Below are positions 1-9,242 of a DNA stretch of 64,000 nt, in pieces. Position 1 is the first letter of the stretch; every line of letters begins with the position of its first letter. A program made the position numbers and the translations under genes. Source of the stretch: Candidatus Fermentibacterota bacterium (lineage in GTDB: Bacteria; JAFGKV01); contig JAFGKV010000134.1 of the NCBI GenBank assembly GCA_016928395.1, forward strand, positions 3,583 through 67,582, written 5' to 3'. The notes beneath the pieces are model-generated. The model was not told where the DNA came from. It did no database searches and saw only the letters and a program-made list of their open reading frames with translations.

Positions 1-1170
1 AGACGCATCTGGAAGAGTGGTCCACGTGAGAACAAGCTGATCGTTGTCGAGAGCACCGGAAAGAGAGATGTCGCTCACGCCCCGCGCATACTTGACGGCG
101 TGGTTCGTCATATCGCCGTATGCGATATGGGGTAGACCGGAGCCGTCCAGAGCCAGAGAGGTAGTATACCCCATGCTTCCATCCCAGTCCACCGTGTGGA
201 CATGCCACTCCGATGCGTCGCGGTATGCATACTTCAGATCCCAGTTCGTCGGGTCGAAGTAGCTGATATGCGGAAACCCCGATGCATCCAAGGCCAGCGA
301 AGTGAATTGGCCCACATTCCCTGTCGAATCCACTACCTCGATGGTCCACGCCGAAAAGCCACGATACGCGTATTTCAGATCTTGGTTTGTGGCATCCCGG
401 TAGCTGATGCGCGGCCTGCCCAAGTTGTCAAGGGCGAGTGACGAATGTGCACCCACTTCCCCCGCTTCGTCTACTGTCTCGATCTGCCACCCCGATCCAT
501 CTCGATACGCGTACCTCAGGTCACTTGACGCATAGTGGCGATAACTGATGCGGGGTTGGCCAAACGCGTTCAGGGCGATGGAGGTAGATGCGCCCGAAGC
601 GCTCGTATAGTCTACGATCTCAGCATGCCACCCCGATTCATCACGATATGCGTATTTCAGACAGTGAACCTGGTCCTCATCATAGACTCCCTGATAACTG
701 ATGTGGGGGTGCGCTGAAGCATCCAGTACCAACGATGTATAGGAGTCCACTTCTCCTACGGAGTCTACGATCTCGTCATGCCAACCCGTGGCGTTCCGGT
801 AGGTGTACTTAAGATCGTCATTCGTAGCGTCGTGGTGGCTTATGCGGGGTCTGCCCAAGGTATCCAGAACAAGAGACGGAGCGTGCCCCAATGATCCAGA
901 TCCAATCGAGTCCGCCGTTTCGAAATGCCACCCCGATGCGTCACGGTACGCATACTTCAGTTGGCCCAGATGTCGGTAGCAGATTCGGGGTCCGCCGAAC
1001 TCGCTCAAGGCCAGCGAGAGACCCCCAGTCGTAAACCCACCGGAAACAACGGTTTCAAAGCTCCATCCACCCGGTTGGGAGGGCGCGAGGTTGGGGCAGA
1101 CTGCCACCGCAAAGGCCGCTATGAGACTGACTGTGCGACCCCTGCTGGGATGGGAGACAGTGTGACACAT
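1..1170 (-). CDS. Secreted KYAYRD-repeat protein, N-terminal part (runs off left edge)
   Basis: The reading frame is open from an ATG at 1170 to the window edge, giving 390 residues without a stop. A strong Shine-Dalgarno (AGGAGGTC, about 1175-1182) precedes the start. The first 30 residues form a signal peptide with a hydrophobic core LIAAFAVAV. After it come about 50-residue repeats containing LKYAYRDASGWHFET, a VDS/ADSxG turn, a SLVLDxxGxPRI strand and an SYxDxTN motif. This is the same repeat as in the full-length protein at 18879-21281, so the two are paralogues. The repeats probably build a beta-propeller-like or solenoid exported structure. Function is unknown; the C-terminus lies outside the window. 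Confidence 0.85.
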   Translation of the reverse strand, partial: MCHTVSHPSRGRTVSLIAAFAVAVCPNLAPSQPGGWSFETVVSGGFTTGGLSLALSEFGGPRICYRHLGQLKYAYRDASGWHFETADSIGSGSLGHAPSLVLDTLGRPRISHHDATNDDLKYTYRNATGWHDEIVDSVGEVDSYTSLVLDASAHPHISYQGVYDEDQVHCLKYAYRDESGWHAEIVDYTSASGASTSIALNAFGQPRISYRHYASSDLRYAYRDGSGWQIETVDEAGEVGAHSSLALDNLGRPRISYRDATNQDLKYAYRGFSAWTIEVVDSTGNVGQFTSLALDASGFPHISYFDPTNWDLKYAYRDASEWHVHTVDWDGSMGYTTSLALDGSGLPHIAYGDMTNHAVKYARGVSDISLSGALDNDQLVLTWTTLPDAS

Positions 1171-1780
1171 CTTTGACCTCCTGGCCGAAGAGATCCTCGG
1201 GGCGGCTGAGGGAAATGTCAAAAGCACGGCTCAGCATCTCCACGGTGAGATGTACATAGTCCCTTTGCGCTTTGGGCGCAAGACCAAAACAGCATCCAGG
1301 CTCTGTTCGGGGTCGATAACCGGAGGAAGGGTAGGGTAAAGACAGGATGCGAGCCCGCAGTGTCCCAAGTCCGGTGTTGGCTACCGAAAGGCAGCGACGG
1401 CTTGGCAGGCACTCGGGGACTGAATCTACCTTAGAGACCTCGGGCATCGACCGACGTTCCACTGGTCAGGTCATGGCCGCGGAGAACGTGATCTGGTGGA
1501 GAGCGGTGTGGGCAAATCCCTAGTCTGCAATCTTCGATCGCTCTCACGGCCCCGCGCCCATGGCGTAACGGTGGCGAGGCAGTCAGGGGTGTTCATTCGC
1601 GCACCGAAATCAACCCGCCTGGCGAACACGCGATCCGAGGGCGGTCTGTGGCCTCGCCGAGATGGTGGAGGCTGACAGGCATCCACATATCGGAACGGGG
1701 CCACCAGGCTGCATGCCGGCCTCCATGCGATGCACACCCGTGCAGGTCTCACGCGACCGGGTTCGGGGACGCCGACCGGC
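1171..1780. other. Intergenic region, no supported gene
   Basis: About 610 bases separate two minus-strand genes. Only the ribosome-binding site of the left gene (near 1175-1182) is recognisable. Short open frames here have no plausible start signal or protein-like composition. It should hold the promoter of the repeat protein and the 3' end of the propeller gene, but no clear hairpin or promoter was seen. Confidence 0.5.
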
Positions 1781-3586
1781 TCAGGGGACGGGCAGCTCCC
1801 AGTCGAAGTCGATGCAGTGCAGCGGCGGCATGGAGGCGATCTCCAAAATCGCGCGCCGGAGTTCGCCCGGATGGCTCTGCATGGACTGCGCGTAGTAGAT
1901 GGGCGGGTTGTCGTGATCGTACAGAACATTGGGCTCATTGCCTATGGCAGCCACGTTGACGCGGGTCCAGGGGACGCCACCGAGGATCGCGATGTTCGTG
2001 AGATCGATGGCATGTTTGCACGGGTACCACACGGGATTGTAATCGAATCCGGGCCACTGTGCATTGGGCGGCTGTGCGTGATCCCACTGGGCTTGGAGCC
2101 GCAGGTAGCGGCATCGCAGCCCCGCGATGAAGCTCGCTGCCTCGCGCTCGGCCCACCAGGCGGCATTCTCGGGCGATGGATCTCGAACGAGGCTCCAATG
2201 GCCGAAGAGGTCGTAGGCCTGCAGGTAGCGGTCATTGGAGGGGTCTTCGTCTAGTGACCAGGGCTCCATACTGGTAACGAAGTTGTCCGAAGGCCCTTCG
2301 ACGTCGATGAGGTAGGCGACCTGAAGCTCAGGATATCTGCCCAGGCAGCCGGCGCCCATGGTGATGCCATAACTGCTGGTCACGACACCTACATTGTCGT
2401 CACGCACATTGGGCAGGCCGTGGACGAACTCCATGACGGCCTCAAGGTCATCCTGGTGCGCAACGCCGTTGTGATCCTCCTCGCCGTCACTGGGATGCTG
2501 CACCCCTCGCCCCTCGGCATTGAAGTGCACCTCGACAAAGCCCGATGCGGCCACCTGGAGGTTGCCGTTCTCACCTGCGCCAAGCCCGCCGGGAACATTG
2601 ACGACCGCGGGGAATAGCTCGCCGGGATAGAGGGCGGGATTCGGCTGGATGATCTTGGTCCACAGAGCACTGCCGCTGGGCGCGATGACGAAATACCCCT
2701 CAACCACTGTGGTGGCATAGGTGATCGGATACTCCCAGATGACCGCGCCAGCCGTGTCGACTTCCCGGATGGAAGCGTCCACCGAGTACAGAGTTGTCTG
2801 TCCCTCGAGACGGTCGGCGTCGTAGGTCAGTCCGCCGGTGGGATGCTCCCACACGACTGAACCATCGGGCGCAACCTCCAGAATCCGCTCGTGGTTGGAG
2901 TCGACGATGATGGTGTGACCATTCGCGAGACGGTCGGCATCCCGCGGCCAGTCCAGGCCGGCTGCATAGGTCCAAACGATAGCGCCTCCCGCGGTCACCT
3001 CGATGATGCGATTGTTGTTGGAGTCTGCGATGATGGTGTTGCCGCCCGAGAGACGGTCGGCGTTGTGGGGACCGTTGAGCCGATTGGGTCCGCCTCCCGC
3101 GACCCCGGTCACGCCGAATTGCCAGACGATGGTCCCGCCACCGTCGATCTCAATGACCCGATGGTTGTCTCGATCCGTGATGAGCAGGTGACCTCCGGCC
3201 AGAACATTGGCGTCGTTGGGATAGTGCAGGGTGGATCCGTCGCTCAACGAGATATCGTCACTGCTCCACAGCACGCCTCCAGCTCTGTGCACGATGATGA
3301 CGCGGTCATTCCCCGTATCGGAGATGACGATGGTCGAGTCGGTGACAATGTCTGCATTGTGAGGCCAGGAGAGCCCTGTGTCCAGCGACCACAGGATGCT
3401 GCCGCTGCGGTCCATCTCTACGACCGCACCGCCGCTCATGTTCAGGGGGCCTCCGTCGGTAACCAGGAGGCTGTCCCCCCCCACGAGATCAACATCGTGC
3501 ACGCGGATGGGATAATAGGCATCTGTGAGAGCCGGCGGAGGACCAAGCAATACCATCGCAAGAAGTACGGTGAGACGAGACTGCAT
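1781..3586 (-). CDS. Secreted beta-propeller protein with C-terminal hydrolase-like region
   Basis: 601 residues with an N-terminal signal peptide (about 1-22) and a GAGGAG ribosome-binding site. Residues about 25-310 hold six to seven blades with the alternating motifs WPxxADRLxxGxTIIxDSNNxRIxEV and GxIVWxY. This is the arylsulfotransferase/NHL-type propeller seen in many secreted proteins of candidate phyla. The C-terminal half (about 330-601) is different. GVVTSSYGITMGAG resembles the nucleophile elbow of an alpha/beta hydrolase, with an upstream VEVHFNAEGRG segment and later HAID, suggesting an esterase or peptidase-like domain. The elbow is not a perfect GxSxG. The propeller assignment is secure; catalysis is inference. 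Confidence 0.75.
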   Translation of the reverse strand: MQSRLTVLLAMVLLGPPPALTDAYYPIRVHDVDLVGGDSLLVTDGGPLNMSGGAVVEMDRSGSILWSLDTGLSWPHNADIVTDSTIVISDTGNDRVIIVHRAGGVLWSSDDISLSDGSTLHYPNDANVLAGGHLLITDRDNHRVIEIDGGGTIVWQFGVTGVAGGGPNRLNGPHNADRLSGGNTIIADSNNNRIIEVTAGGAIVWTYAAGLDWPRDADRLANGHTIIVDSNHERILEVAPDGSVVWEHPTGGLTYDADRLEGQTTLYSVDASIREVDTAGAVIWEYPITYATTVVEGYFVIAPSGSALWTKIIQPNPALYPGELFPAVVNVPGGLGAGENGNLQVAASGFVEVHFNAEGRGVQHPSDGEEDHNGVAHQDDLEAVMEFVHGLPNVRDDNVGVVTSSYGITMGAGCLGRYPELQVAYLIDVEGPSDNFVTSMEPWSLDEDPSNDRYLQAYDLFGHWSLVRDPSPENAAWWAEREAASFIAGLRCRYLRLQAQWDHAQPPNAQWPGFDYNPVWYPCKHAIDLTNIAILGGVPWTRVNVAAIGNEPNVLYDHDNPPIYYAQSMQSHPGELRRAILEIASMPPLHCIDFDWELPVP

Positions 3587-3892
3587 TGTGACGCTCCTCT
3601 GTAGCGGTACGTGTACGAGACAGGCCTCTGCATCGCAGGATGAATCCTTTCGGTACTCCTTGGACGGCGCGGGCCATGGGTGGTTTATCTCGGGAGTGCG
3701 TGTGGAATCGGTGCTCCATTCCTATCTTCTCTCCTTCTCAGGCTCCCACGTCTCGCGACGCGGGAACACAACACCCGGATCACGCAGGAGAGACAATCCG
3801 TCCATGGCACGTAGATTGCAGCGGTGTGAGTCTGAGATAGAGGAGCAGCACATCACTGCCCGATCAGTACCCAATCAGGAGGGAGACTCTCA
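3587..3892. other. Divergent intergenic region
   Basis: About 306 bases lie between the divergently transcribed propeller gene and the FMN reductase gene, and should contain both promoters. Ribosome-binding sites are visible at each end (GAGGAG on the minus strand, AGGAGGGAG near 3880 on the plus strand). No operator or RNA gene was recognised. Confidence 0.4.
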
Positions 3893-4453
3893 ATGATCAA
3901 GATCGGCATACTCATAGGCAGCACCCGTCCCGGTCGCAACGGGGAAGCGGTTGGTCATTGGGTCTTCGAGATTGCGCAAAAGCGCAGCGACGCCGAATTC
4001 GAACTGGTAGACATCAAGGATTTCAACCTTCCTTTGCTCGACGAGGAGATTCCGCCGTCTGCGGGCGAGTACGAGCATGCGCACACGAAGGCCTGGGCAG
4101 CCAAGATCGCGTCGTTCGACGGCTTCGTGTTCGTGACGCCCGAGTACAACCATGGGACCTCCGGTGCACTGAAGAACGCCATAGACTTCGTGTATCAGGA
4201 ATGGAACAACAAGGCTGCCGGATTCGTGAGCTACGGGAGCGCCGGCGGAGCACGGGCGGTCGAGCAATTGCGGCTCGTCATGGCCGAGTTGCAGGTGGCG
4301 GATGTGCGCGCCCAGGTGATGCTCTCGATGTTCACCGACTTCAAGGATTGGAGTATACTCACTCCTGCCTCCTATCAGGAGGGGTCCGTGACGGCCATGC
4401 TCGATCAGCTTATCGCCTGGAGCAAGGCCATGAAAGCTGTTCGCGAGCACTGA
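3893..4453 (+). CDS. NADPH-dependent FMN reductase family protein
   Basis: 186 residues, the usual length for the flavodoxin-like FMN_red family (chromate/quinone/azo reductase type), soluble and probably an FMN-binding dimer. The phosphate-binding loop LIGSTRPGRNGEAV is at residues 6-19. The flavin-ring motif PEYNHGTSGALKNAID follows near residue 83, and a GSAGGARA loop lies near 118. The start has a strong AGGAGGGAG site 7 bases upstream. It reduces FMN, quinones or metals with NAD(P)H; the physiological substrate cannot be read from the sequence. It stands alone, with no partner gene. Confidence 0.92.
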   Translation: MIKIGILIGSTRPGRNGEAVGHWVFEIAQKRSDAEFELVDIKDFNLPLLDEEIPPSAGEYEHAHTKAWAAKIASFDGFVFVTPEYNHGTSGALKNAIDFVYQEWNNKAAGFVSYGSAGGARAVEQLRLVMAELQVADVRAQVMLSMFTDFKDWSILTPASYQEGSVTAMLDQLIAWSKAMKAVREH

Positions 4454-4692
4454 GCGACGATCCACCCCCGGGCGTGATAGTGGACGGAATGAGGGTCGGG
4501 CGGGCGAATCCACACAGTACTGATCATTAATCGCAGAGTGAGTCGTCAGGCGACTGCGGTCTGAGCGAGTGTGAAGTCAGCAATTGGCCGCTGCACGGCA
4601 CTGCCGACGCGAAAGGCCCGGCATCAGAAACAGAGCCCTCAGCTCTGCATGTCTGCCGGCTTGCAGGACCACCGGATAGTGGAGGTTCAAAA

Positions 4693-5190
4693 GTGAAGCT
4701 CGACTCGATGAAGGGGAGACTCCTCGGTCTCGTGGCGTGGCTGGCAGTAAGCTTTACCGCTGCCGCCTTCGGCGGCATGGCATCCGCCCGCGCCGGAGAC
4801 TTCTATCTGCTGCTTGTCCGTCCGCCATGGGCTCCCCCTGCGTGGGTCTTTGCTCCAGCCTGGACCCTGCTGTACTTTCTCATGGGCGTGGCCGCATGGC
4901 TGGTATGGCGGGAAGGCGGCTTCCGCGGGGCTCGAACGGGTCTCTCACTGTTTCTGATCCAACTGGCTGTCAACGCACTATGGACATGGCTGTTCTTCGT
5001 GTGGCGTGTGGGAGCGGTGGCCTTCGGTGAGATTCTCATACTCTGGGTGCTGATTCTCTGCACGATCGTCGCATTCTGGCGGGTGCGCCCCATGGCCGGA
5101 GTCTTGCTCCTCCCCTATCTGGCCTGGGTAAGCTTCGCGTCTGCGCTCACCTATGCAGTCTGGCAGGGCAATCCCGGGCTGCTGTCCTGA
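4693..5190 (+). CDS. TspO/MBR family tryptophan-rich sensory protein
   Basis: 165 residues, five predicted membrane helices, typical TspO/peripheral benzodiazepine receptor size. Diagnostic motifs are visible: RPPWAPPAWVFAPAWTLLYFLMG after helix 1, then LNALWTWLFF-type (NALWTWLFFVWR) and the terminal LPYLAWVSFASALTYAVW. The GTG start at 4693 is preceded by GGAGG at 4681. Bacterial TspO proteins bind porphyrins and related ligands in the membrane and modulate stress or tetrapyrrole responses. No tetrapyrrole genes lie nearby, so the ligand here is unknown. A later in-frame ATG (4708) is possible but has no better ribosome-binding site. Confidence 0.93.
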   Translation: MKLDSMKGRLLGLVAWLAVSFTAAAFGGMASARAGDFYLLLVRPPWAPPAWVFAPAWTLLYFLMGVAAWLVWREGGFRGARTGLSLFLIQLAVNALWTWLFFVWRVGAVAFGEILILWVLILCTIVAFWRVRPMAGVLLLPYLAWVSFASALTYAVWQGNPGLLS

Positions 5191-5523
5191 CCTCAGACCC
5201 TGCGGCGAGGGGTCACGGCCCGCCGGGGGGCACCCCACAAGTAACCCGCGGCAGCGATGATTCTTCACAATGCGGAAGGCCGGCAAGGAGGCCAAGAAAA
5301 TCCAGTCGCGACCCGGGTTGCCCGTGCTTGACCAGGCGAAGCCGGCCGGGTTCTTTCTCCCCGTGCCGTTCCGACTGCCTCGTATGACTCAAGGAAGTGA
5401 AGCCGCACGAGGGGATGACCACCATGGCGCCGGGGGCAGATTCAAAGGGATGATCCACTCGGCCGCGTCACAAGCGCAGCGCCGTACGACCATTGCAGCT
5501 ATCACACCCAAAGGGAGTATGAG
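5191..5523. other. Intergenic region, no supported gene
   Basis: About 330 bases between tspO and the next membrane-protein gene. A short plus-strand open frame near 5270-5530 overlaps the next start and has low-complexity basic composition, so it is not called. No hairpin with a T-tract was seen. Confidence 0.4.
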
Positions 5524-6177
5524 ATGGTGAAATCGGTCATCATCGCTGGCGCCCTCTTCGGCGTCTTGTCGCTGGCCTTCCTGGTCACGGGCATCGCGGC
5601 CGCGAAGCGTCGGCACTTCAGCGGAGTTCCTGCAAACCTGCTCCTCTCGGTGCTTCTGATCGGGCAACTTGCGCTGTGCGCCCTCATCGTGGTTGGGACC
5701 CAGGGCTATCGAGCGTTGACACAGGAACACGCCGCAGCCACCATCGAGACCTATCCTATCGGCCCCGGCTCCTTTCGAGCTGTCTTCGCTTTTCCCGATG
5801 GATCCGACACGTCCTTCGTGATCGCCGGTGACCAGGTGTACGTGGATGCGCATATCCTGAAGTGGACGTCTCTGGGAACGATCCTGGGCCTAGACACGGC
5901 CTACGAGCTCGACCGGGTGTCCGGGAGATACTTCCGCCTGGAAGATGAGCAAGCAAAGCCACGAACCGTCTATTCGCTGGCCCGCAAGAAACGTGTTGAC
6001 ATGTTTAGCGTGCGCCGCCGCTATCAGTTCCTCGATCCGTTGGTGGATGCTGAATACGGATCCGCCACATTCATCGCCGCCGACCGGCCAGCCCGGTTCG
6101 AACTCCGCGTATCGCTGACCGGCCTGCTCATCAGGGAGACGGCGGTATCGCCTCGCACTCGAATACCCGCGACGTGA
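5524..6177 (+). CDS. Conserved two-helix membrane protein, function unknown
   Basis: 217 residues with two N-terminal membrane helices (about 4-26 and 38-62), then a soluble domain of about 150 residues. Motifs include DQVYVDAHILKWTSLGTILGLDTAYELDRVSGRY and LDPLVDAEYGSATFIAAD. The pattern of a beta-rich domain carrying YELDRxSGRY and VDAxYGSAT resembles a conserved proteobacterial family often loosely labelled cation/multidrug efflux pump, but nothing in the sequence indicates transport. GGGAG lies a few bases before the ATG. It appears to be transcribed alone. Confidence 0.75.
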   Translation: MVKSVIIAGALFGVLSLAFLVTGIAAAKRRHFSGVPANLLLSVLLIGQLALCALIVVGTQGYRALTQEHAAATIETYPIGPGSFRAVFAFPDGSDTSFVIAGDQVYVDAHILKWTSLGTILGLDTAYELDRVSGRYFRLEDEQAKPRTVYSLARKKRVDMFSVRRRYQFLDPLVDAEYGSATFIAADRPARFELRVSLTGLLIRETAVSPRTRIPAT

Positions 6178-6664
6178 CATACTGAGGGTGCCGGCCCATC
6201 ACGGATCGAAGAAACGCCGGTCGTGAGCCGAGTCTGTGGGGTGGGCTCCGGCCCGTGAGCATGAAAGTCCAACGGCCGCAGCGCCTTCGGCGCCACGCCT
6301 CGCCTCAGTCCATCTGCGGGGTGCGGAGCGGGTGAGCCCCCGGAGCCGCCGCCCGGCGAACGGACGCCTTTTCCCCGGGCCTGGACAATAGGTTGTCGAA
6401 TCAGAACGAACGGCATTCATTGCCGCGGTGCCCGCAGTCCTGGCGTCTCCATTACGCCTTCCCGCGCCGCATCATGTCGATCACCCATGGGATGCAAGGC
6501 TCCCATGGCGTGGTCACCCACTGAACCTGCCGCGGAACTGCAGAATGGTGAACCTGGATCGTCACGTATGCATGAGTTCGTTGAGAACTGATCCCATGCC
6601 TCTTTACCTCAGCCGTTCCGGCACGCGACGTATCGTGTGCGGGGCCGGGCAAAGGAGCATCCCC
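6178..6664. other. Intergenic region / leader of the protease gene
   Basis: About 490 bases between the membrane protein and the chosen GTG start of the protease. The protease frame is open upstream to 6428, but that extension (rich in Pro, His, Arg) is not protein-like and would bury the signal peptide. I read this stretch as untranslated leader and promoter region. No RNA structure was recognised with confidence. Confidence 0.4.
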
Positions 6665-8914
6665 GTGTCATTCCAGATGTGTGTGTGCCTGACCGTACTG
6701 TGCCTCGCTGCCGTGCCTCCCTGGGTTGGCGGTGCCGACGCCACGCAGCCGGGTGCGGCTCCCCTCATCTATCTCAAGTACGCAGCCTTCGATCCGATTG
6801 CCGGGGAGCCGGCCGTGCCGCCGATGCTCCAGGCCCGTCCCGAGAATACCGTGCGCCTGGTGCATGTGGGCCGCCCGCTCCAGAACGATGAGATCGCCAC
6901 GCTGGAAGCCGCCGGAGCCCAGGTTTTGAGCTATGTGCCCGAATTCACCTATCTAGTGAACCTTCAGGAGAGTGACCGAGCCCGCGTGGCCGGGCTTCCT
7001 CTTACCCGATGGATCGGCGAGTTCCATCCGGCATACAAGATCCAAGCCGGGCTTCTTGGCTCGGATGAGGGCGACCTGGAGCTGAATGTCATGTACTTCC
7101 GGGAAGTAACCTCGAACGGGCGCCCGGACCGCCTCATGGAGATCGTGGCGCGGTGCGGGGGGATCGTCACCGAGGACGACGGCCTCTTCCCTCTGCTCAG
7201 GATCCGGTGTGCGCCTCGATGGATCCAGACCCTGGCCTCGCTTCCCGAGGTCAGATGGATCGACAGGTATGACCCTCCGGTGCGGGCCATGAACTACACA
7301 CGAGTTGCTGTGGGCGCGGGCACTGCCGCCGCCGGTGGTTTCACCGGGTCGGGCATCGTGGGTGAAGTCAAGGACGACGGCATCGATCAGACTCACCAGG
7401 ACTTCGGGAATCTCATCGGCACCTACGGATCGCCTGCAGTAGACTCGCATGGCACCTGCACGTTCGGCATCGTGTTCGGTGACGGGACCGGGTCGGCCAA
7501 TGCGACGGGCATGATGCCCTCCGGGAGCGGCGTGTTCGCCAACTGGAGCACGAGTCGTTCGGCATCGATCCAGAACCTGAAGAACACCTGGGGCGGCGTG
7601 TTCCAGACGAACAGCTGGATTCAGGGAAACCTGGATGGCGACTACAGCTCCTACTCGAACCAGAATGATGACGCCGTCGTCCTCCACGACGTGCTCATGC
7701 TCTACTCCGCGGGCAACAGCAACTATGGGGTCGGGTCACAGACAGTCTCCCAGGATGCCGTCGGGAAGAATGTCATCGCGGTGGGCGCGGTGTGCCACTT
7801 CAACACCGTGGATCTAAGCGATGACCGCTGGCAGAACGGAGGCTCGGGCAACACGCCGTCGCAGGGTCCGGCGGCAGACAGCAGGATCAAGCCCGATCTC
7901 TGCGCATTCTTCGATTATATCTACACCACCGATCGCCCCGGCGCGGCCGGATACGCAAACGGAGACTACTTCACGTATTTCGGCGGCACCAGCGCGGCGG
8001 CACCCATCGTGGCCGGGTCGGCAGGCCTGGTCTACGAGATGTACGGGGCAGACCACTTTGGCACCGGGGCGCTTCGCACCACTCCCCATGCGGCAACGGT
8101 GAAGGCGATCCTCATCGCCAATGCCCATCAGTACAGCCTGACCGCGGCGAACCGCTACAGACAGGGGTGGGGCCTACCGGATGTCGGTCGTATCCATGAG
8201 GTGGGACCGAATCAACTCATCATTGACGGGGGGAATCCTCTGTGTACCGGTCAGACATGGTCCACGAACGTGACCCGCTTCAGCGGTGAGGAGCCTTTGA
8301 AGCTCTCGTTGGTCTGGAGCGACAAGCCGGGCGAGGCCTCATCATCCCGGGCGCTGATCAATGACCTTGACCTGAAGGTCACAGACCCCAATGGCGATGT
8401 CTACCGGGGCAACTGCGATCTCGTCTCCTCACTCTGGTCTAGCCCGGGAGGCTCGTTCGACCGCTACAACAACGTGGAAAACGTGTTCATTCAATCACCG
8501 ATCGCCGGCGCCTACCTGGTCGAAGTAGTCGCGTTCAACGTTGCACAGGACAATGATCCCGCCGCAGGCGTGAATCAGGACTTCTCCCTCGTGGCCACCA
8601 TGACGGGCGGGTCAGCGCTGGCTCCCATGGGCCTGTCCATACAGCAGATCGATGCGACCACCGCCCGGCTGTCGTGGTCTGCCGTCACCGGAGCAACGCA
8701 CTACTGCCTCTACCGGAGCCAGTCGCCTTACTTCAGCGCCTCGGCATTGGCCTGGCAAACCGTGGCAGCTCCTACGCTGCAGTACGATTTCACAGCAGGC
8801 GTAGGCGATCCGAGCACGAGCTACTACTTCCGCGGAGTCGCCCGAAACGCCACCGAGAGTTCACCGGAGTCGAATATCGTCGGCGAGATGGACTATGACA
8901 CCGACATCCCCTGA
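6665..8914 (+). CDS. Secreted subtilisin-like (S8) serine protease
   Basis: 749 residues from a GTG at 6665, chosen because AAAGGAG (6651-6657) sits 7 bases upstream and the result begins with a clean signal peptide (CVCLTVLCLAAVPPWVGGADA). Residues about 30-210 form a propeptide-like region. The catalytic triad is visible: Asp237 in VKDDGID, His262 in DSHGTCTFG and Ser443 in YFGGTSAAAPIVAG. A jelly-roll/P-like domain follows (SLVWSDKP ... LINDLDLKVTDPNGD), then a fibronectin III-like domain. The protein ends SNIVGEMDYDTDIP, a tail shared in form with the repeat protein at 18879-21281. It is an exported endopeptidase; the substrate is unknown. Confidence 0.93.
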   Translation: MSFQMCVCLTVLCLAAVPPWVGGADATQPGAAPLIYLKYAAFDPIAGEPAVPPMLQARPENTVRLVHVGRPLQNDEIATLEAAGAQVLSYVPEFTYLVNLQESDRARVAGLPLTRWIGEFHPAYKIQAGLLGSDEGDLELNVMYFREVTSNGRPDRLMEIVARCGGIVTEDDGLFPLLRIRCAPRWIQTLASLPEVRWIDRYDPPVRAMNYTRVAVGAGTAAAGGFTGSGIVGEVKDDGIDQTHQDFGNLIGTYGSPAVDSHGTCTFGIVFGDGTGSANATGMMPSGSGVFANWSTSRSASIQNLKNTWGGVFQTNSWIQGNLDGDYSSYSNQNDDAVVLHDVLMLYSAGNSNYGVGSQTVSQDAVGKNVIAVGAVCHFNTVDLSDDRWQNGGSGNTPSQGPAADSRIKPDLCAFFDYIYTTDRPGAAGYANGDYFTYFGGTSAAAPIVAGSAGLVYEMYGADHFGTGALRTTPHAATVKAILIANAHQYSLTAANRYRQGWGLPDVGRIHEVGPNQLIIDGGNPLCTGQTWSTNVTRFSGEEPLKLSLVWSDKPGEASSSRALINDLDLKVTDPNGDVYRGNCDLVSSLWSSPGGSFDRYNNVENVFIQSPIAGAYLVEVVAFNVAQDNDPAAGVNQDFSLVATMTGGSALAPMGLSIQQIDATTARLSWSAVTGATHYCLYRSQSPYFSASALAWQTVAAPTLQYDFTAGVGDPSTSYYFRGVARNATESSPESNIVGEMDYDTDIP

Positions 8915-9242
8915 CTTCGGATTTCGGTGCCGCGCATTGGGACCCTGTCAGCAGACCCACGCTGAGAGAGGCGGGTTCGCTGTGAGACACCTCGTGCGAT
9001 CGTCTTTCGCGGCCGCTACTCGCGCGGCATCTCCTCACGCCGGGTTGCCAAGACCAAGGCGGGTCACGCTCGGATAATGGCCCACGACGGATTCATCTGT
9101 GCGTAGAGACGGGTCACTTAGCAGAGGAGTTGGTGCTGGCGGGCAGCCGATCCGGCGGAGGTCTCTCGCTCCATAGGTCGCGATCCTCGGCGACTCTGCG
9201 CACTGCATGTGACTGGCGTGCACCGGCCCTTGGTTCACACCG
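8915..9242. other. Intergenic region, no supported gene
   Basis: About 330 bases between the protease and the iron-sulfur gene remnant. The missing N-terminal part of that remnant would be expected here, but neither strand shows recognisable similarity to it. No terminator hairpin was identified after the protease. Confidence 0.4.

Noticed and set aside
1055-1462. Minus-strand open frame overlapping the start of the repeat protein
   Set aside because: It overlaps the gene starting at 1170 in another frame, and its composition is not protein-like.
6428-6664. Longer protease start at 6428 or 6596
   Set aside because: Neither has a convincing ribosome-binding site, and both place about 23-79 odd residues before the signal peptide.
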